Shown here: positions 35,605 through 48,347 of the stretch, one piece after another
Layout: every line of letters starts with the position of its first letter
Numbering within the stretch: the stretch's first letter is position 1
DNA from: Andrena cerasifolii
Taxonomy: Eukaryota > Arthropoda > Insecta > Hymenoptera > Andrenidae
Reading direction: 5' to 3'
DNA: 64,000 nt
Assembly (NCBI RefSeq): GCF_050908995.1
Contig: NC_135120.1
Location: 14,521,433 to 14,585,432, forward strand
Made by a program: the position numbers and the translations under genes
Notes under the pieces: model-generated
What the model saw: only the letters and a program-made list of their open reading frames with translations
Databases searched by the model: none
Told to the model about the DNA's origin: nothing

Positions 35605-36306
35605 TCTTTATACAGCATTGAAAATAAAATCATTTCTTTCTACGATTACACAACTTGTCGATTTTAACATAGATACATGTTATGGCTAAATATATTACCA
35701 ACGCAATGTGTATGGCTTGTAATGGGGTTTATGTATAAGGGAAAGGCTGTCTTGCCAAGTATACAATAGTAAAATCACATTGATGAATATTTCTAAGCCA
35801 TCGCGACCGACGTCATAAGTATTCTCCTAGGTTTCTTATTTCAAAAATCGAGTGTACTTGTATTGCTCAACATCGACGATTAGTAACGAAGAGACTGCAG
35901 TGAGAATTTTAAACTCGTTATACCACATCCAATTACCTATAAATTTTTTTGCCAACATCGGGCCAATACCTGAGTCATCGAAATAGTCTCGCGTAGATGT
36001 TAATGATCGGTCCCAACAGTTGTTGAGACATCGAACCTCGGATCTAACGAGACGTCTCTAAAGGCGTGTTCTAGGTTAACTGCATTGTTGTTTTTTCATC
36101 GCGTTATCACATGAATATTAATGGCAAATTCTCTTCAGGGTAGGTTTCATACTTTCCCATTCAGAAGCATGTTCTCTAGATGTACGTTTCCCAAAAGACA
36201 CAAGTTCGCCCCGTCAACTCTCCCAGTTAACCAATAAATATCATCCTCCGGTGGCATCTTATGCGACAGTGTGCGGTCTCCATTTGCCGGGCGCATTAAA
36301 ACACCA

Positions 36307-39300
36307 TTAATGCAGTTGAACGAAAGCTCGAAGGTGTTTCGGGACGTGCGCCATCCTATGCGTTCTTCTCACCACTCTGGCCGCCAAACAGCCGAGCGTA
36401 GTGTACTTTACCGGATTCACCGAGTCGTAGAGGCGTTTGTCGCATAACAACATTTCCAAGGTTTTACCTTCGTTGTTAACGGTATCGATATGAGCACCGG
36501 CCTCGAGAAGAGTGATAGCGAGGTCCGCCCGCCAAACGTGGGAAAGCGCAGCGAGATGCAGCACCGTGTTGCCGTCGTTATCTTTCGCCGTGACATCAGC
36601 GCCAACTTTTATCAGAGCCATAGCCAAGTGCGACGAAGGGAACTTGGAAGTCGAATACCTGCCGATGAAAGCTCCCTCTCCACTGTGTATCAATTGCAAC
36701 GTATCACGGCCCTAAACAAAAACGCGAAGGGAAACTTCAGTTAACTGATCGTCAATATGCTGATACTTGGCTGCCGGATAGCGAACTTACGTGGTTGCCT
36801 TTGGCGTTTATTCGGACTAAATTGTAAATCGCTTTGTGCAATGCTCTATGCTCGTCGGTGCCTTCTTCTGGAACATCCTGCGTCAGTAAGCATGCCAGGT
36901 GCAAAGTGAGCACAAGAACCCTGTTCAAATACGTGACGTCGCGCACGCAGGCTGGTACATCGTCCAACAATTGTTTCCCTAGTTTTACTTCTAACACCTG
37001 CAACAGCATTATCGTTCATCTTACGCGCGAAGAAGCGGACGAGTCTATCGAATGGCTCGAGACTTACAGCTTTATTAAACACCCTAATGAGATCTCCCCT
37101 CTGCACCGGCGGCACTCTGCAGCCCGTGCCTGTTTGCTTATCCATCATGAAGCTGAAGAGCTCGGTGAAACTGAAGAGCGAGCTCTGCGTCATCGGGTCG
37201 AGCGGGTCGAGCATGTGCTGCTGCATGTCCAACGCATAGTTCCAGAGCTCGATGCAACGATCGAACTGCCCGCCGTCCGCGTAAATCGCTCCTCTGTAGC
37301 GGATATAGTAACTGGTGTCGGGATGAGCCGGCCCTAATATTCGCTCCCGAATTACGAGCGCCTGCATTCGCATTTCGTCCAGATCGGTCAGCAGCTCGTC
37401 GAACGTATCGAGATCGGTGATCTCGCGCGCGAAGTTGTAAGCGGCTACGACGGGAGGTGACGACGGTTTCGCTATTACCGGGCCATCCCCTCGGTATCTA
37501 AAATATTCGCAAACACCCATGTCATCTGTAAAACCGACAGGGAGCCGCGCGAGCTAATTACAAGCTCCTCCACGAATACTCCAACGAACCTTTCCTCCAT
37601 CGCTCGTTTCCAAAGCTCTAGCGCCCCTATCATGTCCCTCTTCTTGTCCACGTAGGTGGCGCCCAACAGCTCCAGAGCGTCTATCCGCTCCTTTCGGCTG
37701 ACCAAGTTCGGCATGCTAATGAAGTATTCGACGATGTGCTTGTGCCCTGCAAGAGACAAACAAACCAATGATGATTAACCTCCCATCGGTAGAGTGTTTC
37801 CTCTGTTTAGATAATGAAACACTTGGCTAAGCATTAATTGTAATCGTCTTAAGGGAACCTTCGAGGTTGTGCGTGGAACATTCTGCTTTAACCTGTTACT
37901 GCTGCCGCAAGGAGTGGCGTCATCCCGTAGGAGTCCACGTCCATCCGGGCGCCATACTCGACGAGTACCTTCACGATTTCTAAGGAACCGCTCTCGGCGC
38001 AATCGTGCAGCGCCATGTTACCCCTCGCGGACTTTCGGTTCACGTCTGCCTTCAGGGCGAGTAGGAACTTGGCGATTCTAATGTGACCTTTGTAGCAAGC
38101 GATCATCAGGCTCGTGTGACCGTGATCGTTTGCCATCTCAATATCTGCAATCAGAGAGCGTGTTTGTCGTCAATTGGGCATCCCGATGAATTGCTAGAGA
38201 TGGATCGTTACTTCGCGGAGAATAAACGCTTGCCGCGCGTGCGACACGTCTTGTGAAACACTCGCGTCGCACGTGCAACCGTGACACAACATACTTAGGA
38301 CAGAAACATTGACCACCCCATGTCCCCTACTGATCTCTGTTTCAAATATAATCTAGATTCGATTGGCAAAGACGCGACGGCTGTAGTGGGCATGGTGGGG
38401 GATGGCTATTGGGCGACCTTGAGCAGCCAATATATTCTGCCTTGAGTATAGAGAGATCCCTCAAAGCGTTCGCGTCTACGTACTTTTGTATGCATGATAG
38501 TCTAAGCAAACAATAAAACGTTCCGTGAGAAACAGGAATATATTTCTCACACACCTGTGCGATTATTAATAGAGAAATACCAGAGAGCGTTATTTTAAAT
38601 TATTCTCTGTTCGTTCCGAGATTATGTAAATGACTCGTCGTACCTGCGCCGTGGTTCACCAAAAATCTAACAATATCGAAGTAGCCGTCGAAACAAGCCG
38701 CTCGTAGGGGTGTGGAGTTCGTTTTAGTCGTCGAGTTCACCTTGGCGCCTCTTTTTACCAGCAACCTCACCAAGGATAAGTGGCCAGCAGCTGCCGCGCA
38801 CCATAGAGGGCACGCGCCTTCTATCGCTTCGCCGTCGAAGATCACTGTAATTAATTGTTCCAGTAATTAATCCTAGAAATTAGATTTTTACACCTTTAAG
38901 GCGTCATAGTTGGCAGGCGAAAAAGAACGTGATTTTCGGGAATTTTTTCTGCAAAATCTAATGTATATTTTTTGCAACTATTTGCTTATTGTAGAAGAAC
39001 ATATTTATTCAGCAACTCTCGGTGATTTTGTTATAGAAAAATATTAAAAAATTAAGCTGTTTTTGTAAAGACGCTGCGCGGTGAGCACGATTTCTCCGGG
39101 CCGGATCATCTGAAATAAAAAAAAGTGACGAAGATTCTGTTAATATGTGAGTTTATCTGGTGCATGAACGAACGATTTAAAAAAAAAAGATTTCAGACAA
39201 AATGGTGGCTGTTTAACGCAAAATCATGATTTTTCTATGTCTGAAATATTTGTTTTTCGCGAATTAAAAGTGGAATTTTCATCAAAAACAAAAATTGTTC

Positions 39301-40285
39301 GTTCACGCACCAGATAAACTCATATACTAACAGAATCTTCTTCACTTTTCCATTTCAGATGATCCAGCTCGGAGAAATCGTGCCCATCGCTAAAAACATA
39401 GCTTCTGGGAGAGTGGCTGCTATTCGTTCATTTTTTAAATATTTTACTATAACAAAATCACCGAGAGTTGCTGAATATATGTACTTTTACAATAAGCAAA
39501 TAGTTGCAAAAAATATACATTAGATTTTCCACAGAAAATTCCCAGAAATCACGTTCTTTTTTGCCTGCCAACTAGGCACGTTAGCCGAAGAATTATTAGT
39601 CGGTGGGTGCTATACAACGAGCTCCTTGGAGCATTCTCAAACAATAGGTATGAAATCTAGTCAGTGACGCACCCAGAGGGCGACCAAGGGGCCGTGGCAC
39701 CCCGCAAAGAAGGGGCTTTGTGAAAAGAAAAGAAAACTGGTTATCATTCTTTAAATAAATTTTTATAATCACCTAATGAATTTTATTGAACTTGCAATTC
39801 AAAATATTTTCATCCTTTCAACTTGACTCCCCCGAAGATTAAATCCTGAGTGCGCCACTGAATCTAACACTCTGATACTGCGCGTGTATTACACGTTCAA
39901 TCATCAGGGATTACAAGATTATAATAAAAATTCTTTTCGACGTTCCTAATTTCATTTCCACATATTGCAACAACTATTCTAAATTGTAAATATATGGGGA
40001 TGCAAAAAATTTGTGCGTGGAAATTCTCAGTTTCGTCATTCGCATTCGTCGTTGCGCGCTGGGCGACGCTGACGCACCCATGTGTACGGTAAAATTACTT
40101 ACGAAAGGATCATCTTGATTCTTACCTGTCCCAGGTTGCTCGATATCCGCCCCACATTTCTCGATGAGGTATTCAGCCACGTCGTAGTGCCCGTTTCTAC
40201 AAGCCATGACTAACGGTGTCGCGCCATGTGTCTTGGCGCCCACTAATTGTTCTACCTCATCTTTCGCTCGGTGGTTGAGAAACAC
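36307..40285 (-). CDS. Fem1: FEM1-like ankyrin-repeat E3 ligase substrate receptor (A/C type), N-terminal exon missing
   Basis: Substrate-recognition subunit of CUL2-elongin B/C ubiquitin ligases; vertebrate FEM1A/C read C-terminal arginine degrons, and nematode FEM-1 acts in sex determination. Seven coding exons are 40285-40126, 38844-38644, 38144-37893, 37746-37590, 37497-37068, 36997-36791 and 36711-36307. All are in frame, totalling 603 residues to the stop. The first residues seen (VFLNHRAKDEVEQLVG) match the family from about residue 21, so a first exon of ~20 codons is missing; human FEM1C is 617. Features in order are N-terminal ankyrin repeats (GATPLVMACRNGHYDVAEYL, NSTPLRAACFDG, NMALHDCAESGS, YGMTPLLAA), a TPR-like region with MRMQALVIRERILGPAHPDT and YRGAIYAD, two C-terminal ankyrin repeats (NTVLHLAALSH), and a BC-box-like TTLGCLAARVV near the end. 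FEM1C resembles it more than FEM1B. The large introns hold two MITEs. Confidence 0.93.
38908..39573. mobile_element. Foldback element in a FEM1 intron
   Basis: The left arm begins AGTTGGCAGGCGAAAAAGAA and the right arm ends with its complement, TTCTTTTTTGCCTGCCAACT. Arms of ~265 bp match through the GATTTTGTTATA and TTCTCCGGGCC-like segments around a ~125-bp centre. It lies in the FEM1 intron between 38845 and 40125. Left flank TTAAGGCG and right flank CGTTAGCC may be remnants of a TTAA target, but this is uncertain. Confidence 0.82.
39662..39860 (+). mobile_element. hAT-like MITE, family A copy 2, in a FEM1 intron
   Basis: It starts CAGTGACGCACCCAGAGGG and ends GAGTGCGCCACTG. The interior (AAATTTTTATAATCACCTAA, then TGAATTTTATTGAA) matches the element at 11166-11388 read in reverse. 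Flanking octamers AATCTAGT and AATCTAAC agree at six of eight positions, a decayed hAT-type duplication. It sits in the same intron as the foldback element, 89 bp away. Confidence 0.82.
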
Positions 40286-43200
40286 CTGGAAAAAAAGAAA
40301 TTGCGACGGTTGTGAAGAAAGTCGATCGCTCTGCGAGGAAATACGTATGAAAGTGACGCAACGGAGTTGTGATTTTATCAGCAAATAAAAAGCGTAAGAG
40401 TAGCTATGTTAAGTGTTAAACATTGTTTCTAAATAAGTTGAAAAATGACTGTTTCAGTGTAACCACTTTTAATTGCTTATCGAAATTATTTCATTGCTTT
40501 ATAAGACTGTAAAACAGAAATGATTTATTATTATAAGAACTATGATTTCCATTGTTTTCCTTTCAAGGAACGAGTCACTGTAAAAGTCGTAAAGGATCGC
40601 TGTTGTCGCATCTTATTACTAGCCGACTTATAATTAATCAACTATTAGACTTCCCACGTAACAGACAATTTTTAGCGATACAACTTACAAATTTAATAAA
40701 TACATATTCCCTTTTATTAAAACATTATCATTTCACGCAAAAACCATCGAATATTTCGACATCTACATGCGCTAACAACATCGTCTAACTGTAAGAAACA
40801 AAGCAGTTTGAACTTTTAATTATCTCCTAAGACGCTGAAGTGAGAAGCCTTAAAATAGTAGCCATGCCTCGCTTCCTACCGTGAAGCATTGCCGTGAAAA
40901 TAATTAGGGCTGTCAGGGCACTCGAAATGTTCGAGCTGTACTTGGAGTACTTCGAGGAATTCAATCTCCTCCGGAAAGAAAGAAAGTATAAGTTCTTCCA
41001 GTGTGCCTGTTCGCCGAAGCTCAAACAGCTAAAATTTATTCAAGCTACTCCACTTATGAAACAGTAGTCACAGTTCGATCAATCGAAGTACTCGAGTACT
41101 TGCTTCTCCGTTTCCGAGTAACCAGTACAGCTCTGGAATTCACACGCTTCGCGTTCATCCCGCTTGACTTACGTTCGACAGTACGGAACCCGTGTTGAAC
41201 CGTTTGGCAAGTTCACCGCTGAGCGAACAAGGGGGTGTGCTTTACAGAAACTGTCTCAGAAAAGGACCGACAATGGCACTTGCATCGCTTCGATTCCCGG
41301 CCAGACGAGGCTGCACTCAGACGAGTTACCGTGAAAGACACTCGTCAACGGCGGTCCTTCATTCGACGAATAATAAATATGTTAAGTACGTCGGGCCCAC
41401 TCTCTTGTAGTCACGCAACACTCGACGAGGCTCGCCTCATCCCAAAACTGCTCTTCTCCTCCTGGAACGTACTTGGACGCTTTTGTTCGGCTCCTTCTCT
41501 TCCACCCTCCCTCCCACCCACCAGGTGACCGTCTCGTCGCGTCTTTGCGTTAAACCCCGAACCAGGTCAATTTCCCCCTCGCATTCGTCCTCCTCTGCCC
41601 TTTGTCCCACGACTCCTTTACTCTCAGTCTCGTTCTCGAGGTAACGGTTTCTTCCAAGCCGCGATTCTCAACTTTTGCAGCCCGTCAACCGTCTCGATAT
41701 TTAACGCACTTGCCGTCAGACGTGAACCCAGTTTGCTCGAACGGGATCCTTCGATCGCTGCCGTTTCGTTCCATTAAAATCGACGACCACTGTTGACATA
41801 GCGATCTACCGCCGCTTCCGTTCTCGCGCGCTTCGTAACTCGACGCACGCCGAGGGTGAGGCCGCGGGTAGCAAGGAATAGAAAAAGAAAGAGGGTGAGC
41901 GCTGGCAGCCGAGAGCGACCAAACGAGTATTGTTCTCGAAGCAGTTCCACGAAGCGTGCACTGGCACGAAGCACCGTCTTCCAGCTCAAACAACACGTGG
42001 TCGTTGCGCGTACATGTTTGCAGAGGCGAAGCGACAGGATTCTTGCGTCACGTCCCCGAGCAAATTCGCGGACACTACCACCAGTCACTGCACGCGTTAA
42101 AAACGGCTCTCTTTGCCTAGGGATCGCCGCGTAGGTATTATTCCAGCTTCGCGCAGAAACTTTGCTACGACAGCCGAACACCACCGCGCGATATTGTCCG
42201 ATCAATCGACGCGTTCCGTTTCAGTAAACAGCGATTCGTTTGTCACGCTTCCACCAGAGACACGTTGCCAACGGAGGATTAAAAATCACTTGCGCGTTGG
42301 GATCGATTCGAAAAAGCGGACCTCGATGCTCGCGCGCAACAGTGTGCCCATCGACTGACCGAGGCCCGAAACCCCTGACCGGCGATCGGCTCGCGGAGAA
42401 ATCATCATTTGCCTCCACCGTGGACGCGTAGGTCCCGTTAAACGAATAATCGGTGACATTGGGCCCACGACCAAGAACGGTGAATGGACGAAACGTCGTT
42501 GTGCCCTGGAACGGGGGTGGGGCTAGAGAGCGGGAGAGGGGAGGGAGTAAAATGTATCTCGCTTTTCTCTCGCATTTTTGTCGCCTAGCCGTTTATCATT
42601 TGGGCCCCCGCTCCGCCGTTCACCTGTCCACTCCCTCTTTGTCCACGCGATTTTCTTTGCTCCGCGCGCACACCTCCTCAGCCTCCTTGCAACTGCGTTT
42701 CTCTTCTACGCGCGACTCTCCTCGCCCGTCTAGACGCGATCCCGCGTGCGCGCCGCCTTCTTTCGCCGCGCAGCACGTTCCGTTACTCGGCTGACCGATT
42801 TTCTTTTTCGTGGGCCAGCCCGAGAGCCCCGCGCGTTTCGGATCTCCTCCGTAAACGAGAGATGTAGGTAATGGGAACGAAAGACGCCGAAACAGGGCTG
42901 CGGGCTTCTTCGTCGATCGTAAGAGAGTCGCGAGGCGGCTTCTTTTCGGTTAACGGTGAACGGTGGTCGGTTATGGGCCTCTCTGATCGAAATACCGTCG
43001 CCATTAATCCGGGCGCTCGGTTTCTGTCTCGTTCGGTGGTCACGTTCTCCTGAACGACTTCGACGGGGCAAAAAAGCGCCCCGTCCATCGCTCGAAACTA
43101 GAAATACGGGAATCGATACTAAATCTGGATGAAATTTTGCATGACGTTTAAACGATACAAGGTCTCAGGGAACTTGGGACGACCTTCGCACTCTCGTCTA

Positions 43201-43309
43201 CCTGCTTCTCAGAAATTCTGGCGCATACCACTTTTTAGATGCGATTTAACTACGTATCTGAAATATGTTAACAGGTAGAAGAATTTAGTGGCAGGTAAAA
43301 GAATATCGA
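40286..43309. other. FEM1 upstream region, no exon assigned
   Basis: It should contain, or lead to, the missing FEM1 first exon, but no minus-strand ATG frame of ~20 codons with the expected VFNAA-like sequence and a donor was found. A minus-strand GTAAGT donor-like site ends near 41172 and could close a non-coding 5' exon. The 41.5-43.1 kb part is CpG-rich, as expected of a promoter region. Confidence 0.4.
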
Positions 43310-44453
43310 GGGGAACTGCAGTTCTCTTTTTTTTTATTATAAGGGAACTACAGTTTTCTTTTTTTTATTACAAGGGAACTGCAGTTCTCTCTTTTTTTAC
43401 TACAAGGGAACTGCAGTTTTCTTTTTTTTATTACAAGGGAACTGCAATTCTCTTTTTTTATTATAAGGGAACTGCAGTTTTCTTTTTTTTTATTACAAGG
43501 GAACTGCAGTTGTCTCTTTTTTATTATAAGGGAACTGCAGTTCTCTTTTTTTTATTATAAGGGAACTGCAGTTTTCTTTTTTTTATTATAAGGGAACTGC
43601 AGTTCTCTTTTTTTTATTATAAGGGAACTGCAGTTTTCTTTTTTTTATTACAAGGGAAATGCAGTTCTCTTTTTTTTTATTATAAGGGAACTGCACTTCT
43701 CTTTTTTTATTATAAGGGAACTGCAGTTCTCTTTTTTATTACAAGGGAACTGCAGTTGTCTCTTTTTTATTATAAGGGAACTGCAGTTCTCTTTTTTTAT
43801 TATAAGGGAACTGCAGTTTTCTTTTTTTTATTATAAGGGAACTGCAGTTTTCTTTTTTTTTATTACAAGGGAACTGCAGTTGTTTCTTTTTTATTATAAG
43901 GGAACTGCAGTTCTCTTTTTTTATTATAAGGGAACTGCAGTTTTCTTTTTTTTTATTATAAGGGAACTGCAGTTTTCTTTTTTTTATTACAAGGGAAATG
44001 CATTTCTCTTTTTTTTTATTATAAGGGAACTGCAGTTCTCTCTTTTTTTTATTATAAGGGAACTGCAGTTTTCTTTTTTTTTATTACAAGGGAACTGCAG
44101 TTCTCTTTTTTTTATTATAAGGGAATTGCAGTTTTCTTTTTTTTATTACAAGGGAACTGCAGTTCTCTTTTTTTTATTATAAGGGAACTGCAGTTTTCTC
44201 TTTTTTATTACAAGGGAAATGCAGTTCTCTTTTTTTTTTATTATAAGGGAACTGCAGTTATCTCTTTTTTTTATTATAAGGGAACTGCAGTTTTCTTTTT
44301 TTTTATTACAAGGGAACTGCAGTTCTCTTTTTTTTATTATAAGGAAACTGCAGTTCTCTTTTTTTTTATTATAAGGGAACTGCAGTTTTCTTTTTTTTTT
44401 ATTATAAGGGAACTGCAGTTTTCTTTTTTTTTATTATAAGGGAACTGCAGTTA
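43310..44453. repeat. Minisatellite, ~37 units of 28-33 bp, CTGCAG-centred
   Basis: The unit reads approximately AAGGGAACTGCAGTTYTC, then T7-10, then ATTATA. Most units contain the palindrome AACTGCAGTT. Variants include AAATGCAG, ATTGCAG and ACTACAG. The T-run length varies between units. The array starts abruptly at 43310 and ends at GCAGTTAGGTGCG near 44453. Open frames inside translate to a repeated FFxxYKGTAV or IIRELQF pattern in different registers, which follows from the repeat and is not a protein. Confidence 0.95.
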
Positions 44454-47344
44454 GGTGCGTAAGTGATTCAAAATATTGGAGGGAAAGTGACATTGGCGAT
44501 CGAAATGTTTCGTTGAGAAGGAAACGACAGCGTATCAACTTCTCCTCCAGTTTCAACGGAAGTTCCACTTTTTTTCTGTCCACCTTTCTATGCGTTCCCA
44601 TACGATTATCGGATATTCGATTCCACGTCATTGCGCTGGCAAGTCGTCTTTAACCGAATGTTCTGACTACCCAATGAGCGCGTCCTGCAGCTTGAAAATA
44701 GAGCACGAGTCGCTTTATTTCGTCGTCAATCACGGTATCGATTTAAATAATTCGGGGAATGGCCAGATTTATGGCCCCCGCCTTAACGACTTTTTCCTTT
44801 ACGATGTACGCTTTGCATCGCAAAAGAAACAGTGACCCGTGGAGAGAGCTTAGCTGCAATCTGGCACACGCGGTTTAACTATGCTAACGAGAAGACGGCA
44901 CGAAATTGTTGCAAATAAATGAAACTTAGTATGCAGCCGTGCCATTAGAAATTTTATGGGCCATGAAACGTATATCTAAGTATGATTCACCGGCTTGGCG
45001 TAAACAACTGTTACTTGCGCACGGAATGGAATCTCTACGCGACGCTCTTGTGATCGTTGACCCAATCAAGGTTAAGCTTTCTTGGGTGCGGTTTATGGCT
45101 GTCTTCTTCGGCAGTAAACATTCGAAAGTCAAAATTGAACGACTCGTTTGAAAAACGATCCCCCTCGAACTATTCAAAACATCATTTAACCCGAAACCTT
45201 ATTATATTCCAACGACAATGCTGGGCTCGTTAAAATTCGCGGACCGTCTCGCAGACAAATGTCTCGCGACGGACCTGTTCGGTTATAATTTCAGCAGCGA
45301 AAAAAACTCCGACGCGACGGGGTTCGCGATGTTTCTACTCAAACAGACTCCTTCTCACAGTACAAAGCACTTAAAAGGTAATCCTATACCCGTATCTCGG
45401 AATTCATCGCGTACTCTCTTCCTTGAAAGATTGCAATCTCGATTATTTGGACCTCGCCGAGCAACGCTATTCTTCCTTTCCCTCTCTCTCTCTGTTATCC
45501 TTGAGTATACTTCGCATTCACGTACACACGCGCGGGGCCGGCCCATGTACCTGGCCACCCAAAATAGAAACTTCTCGAAACTCTACGGTAAAACGACTTA
45601 CCGCACGTCTTGCCGCGCGGCTGCAGTTTAGGCGAAAAAGGGGAAAGGTACCTCGCCGTCCTGGAATTCCGCGCGGGAAAGTGTAACTTTTACGGCGGCA
45701 GCGAAAAAAACTTTGAAACGTGCGAACAATTGCTGCAACGCGACCGACGGTTCCCAGCCGCGAGGAATTACGCCGCCCGCAATTGCCCGTGGCGGTCCAT
45801 CGCGCCTCGGGTCGCTTCTCGACCGAGCGGAATTACGTCGATATTACGGAATAATTGTGAATTACGTGGACAATAACTGCGATCGCGGAGCGTGGCGAGC
45901 TGGTGCGTGACACTGCCGATTTAGAAAGTAATCGAGCTCCGCTGGTTATTATCCGCGGCTATTATTATCGGCGAACGTACCGGCAAGACGATGTTTCTGT
46001 CATTACTCGGGTTTTTCAGACTTGCCTGGGTTAGGGCTGACCCAAATACTCGGTAAAATTACCGTGACGCGCAGATGCAAGATTTAGTAGCATCCGAGAT
46101 GAATGCGCAGAGGCTCGCCTTTGGAATAGGAGTATTAACTTCTTCGGAGTATTGAAGAATTCCATAATCTCGTACTGCTCTGGTTTCGTGATATGATTGC
46201 TGGGGTTGTTTCAAGTCCGTTTGGGGGATTCTAAAACGGTGAAGATCGATATATGTGGAGTGTAATCGGGACGTTTCGATACGCCAGGGAAATTAATTAT
46301 TCGCAGGATTTCGTGCAGGTTCGCTAAACGAAAACAGCCGTTTGCGTAAAAGGATATTTCTGTCTCGGTACGGCGCAAAAGATATGACCCAGGTTCCCCG
46401 TGGCCATCTCGCGAATAATAAGATGTTCTAGAAATTCATGCATACGGAGAACGCGACCAGCGAATAAAGTCCGCCGCGGTAAGCGGAAGCCGCCCGCAGC
46501 TCGATCCGCTCGAGATACTTTCTTGACAATTGCGCGGATCAGAAAATTAACCGGTTGATCGACGATGGGCATTGCGGAGTGTTGTGTCATTGCTAGTGCG
46601 CGTCGATAAGATCAACGAGTATACTGTGTGATTATTAATTTATTCGGTGCTCGCCATAAAAATATTTTTACATCGTGACGGATATTTAATTTGCATACTT
46701 GATCCTTCTGCATACCTCCGAGCTCGACGAGAAATCTTTTCTTTAATTGTCATCTTGCTCCTTTTGTAATAAACAGTGTCACACTAAAAACACTACTTTG
46801 TTTAATTCAAACATTCTTTAGTATAAAAATAGAAGATCGTGCTTGCGGTGTACCCTGGCTTCTCTAGAACTGTTTGATGTACTTCGAAACCCACTTGCTA
46901 CACGTGTGACATAAAGAAAACTATTCCATGCACTTCTTTCGGCAGATCGTCAGATCTACGATATTCAGAACGCAACATTCTCGGGCACGACTAATTGATA
47001 AGCGCGGCGTTATTCATCGAGTACATTGACCTCGAGACAACTGACGGTTCTGTCTATTAGCATGGTAATTAGCAACGATCGCCGTCGCTATCCCAGTGGA
47101 ATATGCTATCGCGAATAAATGTATTACCCTCTTCCTGATCGCGGGACGCGCCATAAATAAACATGCGTCTCCCATGCATCCGGGTGTACGCGGATTTATC
47201 CAGAAAAGGCAAAAATGAATTCGCAGAAAGATGGGGCTGGGCAAAGGTCGAGGGAGTTTAGTTTCCCGCAGGCAACGAACCCTGAGGATGCACGGCCCTT
47301 GAATGCGAATAAGCCTTAAAATAGAGTTGGGCATTAAGTAAATA
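44454..47344. other. Intergenic, no gene seen
   Basis: Mixed-composition sequence with only short open frames lacking recognisable domains. No repeat or RNA signature noticed. Confidence 0.4.
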
Positions 47345-47475
47345 AAAAATTATTTAAATAACGAATAAAGTAAAAGTTACTTTAACTTCGGATTACTTGA
47401 CGAGTAAAGTTAGTTTTTTCATTCGACGATAATTATTTTATCTTTTATTCGTTATTCGAAATTTTAATTTAAATA
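47345..47475. repeat. AT-rich palindromic segment
   Basis: ATAACGAATAAAGTAAAAG near 47370 is mirrored by CTTTTATTCGTTATT near 47450. It lies immediately before a TTAA-flanked MITE and is probably another decayed mobile sequence. Confidence 0.5.
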
Positions 47476-47500
47476 CAAATTTTTCCCATTTCTGCCTTAA

Positions 47501-47647
47501 GCCTTTAACTGGGGGTGTGGTTTGTAAACGACATGCTAAAATTATAGCCAGAGGCGGGTGTCGTATATAAACAACAAGCTAAGTTTTGCTAATTATTTGT
47601 TGCGCTTGGAGCGCTTGGCTCTACAAAAAGTACCCGCAGTTAGAGGG
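47501..47647. mobile_element. piggyBac-like MITE, 147 bp
   Basis: It is flanked by TTAA at 47497-47500 and 47648-47651. The left end GCCTTTAACTGGGGGTG and the complement of the right end (CCCTCTAACTGCGGGTA) form ~17-bp inverted repeats. The CCCTCTA start is shared with the element at 17744-18346, but the sequences diverge after that, so it is a related but distinct family. Non-coding. Confidence 0.8.
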
Positions 47648-47651
47648 TTAA

Positions 47652-48343
47652 GGGGGAACGGCCAGAAAAGTAAACCTTTCTTAGGAATTTTTCTCAGGAA
47701 TAATTAATAGTTTTCATATAAAATTTTTATATCCTACCTTTAGTACAATGTCTTAAGAGACTATAAAAAAAATATAAAGAGAAAAACATGCATAAATTTT
47801 AATATAATAATTAATTTTCCAGACCCCCCACGCGCGCTTGTCGAATGTGTAACTATGGAGCAGCAGGTCCGAAATCAAATTTAATTTTTTTTTTATAAAC
47901 TATATGAGTGTAGTTTCCGTTGTACGTACCGATTTCTTAAACAAATTATTTTTGTAAAAATGGTGCGCCTTAGAAGAAAAGCTTAAAAAATCCGCGAATA
48001 AGATAGACAGCTTCGCGCGTATTTAAAAAAATTTGTTTTCAATCAAAGAATCCGTAAGTGCAACGGAAACTACACTCATATAGTTTCTAAAAAAAAAAAA
48101 CAAATTTAATTTCGGACGTGCTGTTCCATAGTTACACCTTCGACCAGCTCGTGTGGGGGGTCTAGAAGATTAATTAATATATTAAAATTTATACATGTTT
48201 TTCTATTTATTTATTTTTTTATAGTCTCTTAAGACATTGTACTAAAGGTAGGATATAAAAATTTTATATGAAAACTATAAACTATTCCTGCGAAAAATTC
48301 TTAAAAATGGCTTATTTTCCCGGTCGTCACAGTGGTGTTCCCC
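47652..48343. mobile_element. TTAA-flanked foldback element adjoining a MITE
   Basis: It lies between TTAA at 47648-47651 (shared with the preceding MITE) and TTAA at 48344-48347. The ends are GGGGGAAC and GTTCCCC. Arms of ~270 bp match in inverse orientation, for example CTTTAGTACAATGTCTTAAG near 47740 and CTTAAGACATTGTACTAAAG near 48228. No transposase. The TTAA flanks suggest piggyBac-type mobilisation. Confidence 0.83.
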
Positions 48344-48347
48344 TTAA

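Noticed and set aside
36834..37337. 167-codon + strand frame
   Set aside because: Antisense shadow of FEM1 exons, which have clear homology on the opposite strand.
40889..41036. Minus-strand exon-like frame between an acceptor-like TTTTAG and a donor-like GTAGGA, considered as the FEM1 first exon
   Set aside because: No ATG in frame, an acidic sequence unlike the FEM1 N-terminus, and it lies in a locally palindromic GAAGTACT-rich segment.
43288..44182. Repeated-peptide open frames (FYYKGTAV-like) as a repeat protein
   Set aside because: They are translations of the minisatellite in shifting registers, interrupted wherever the T-run length changes frame.
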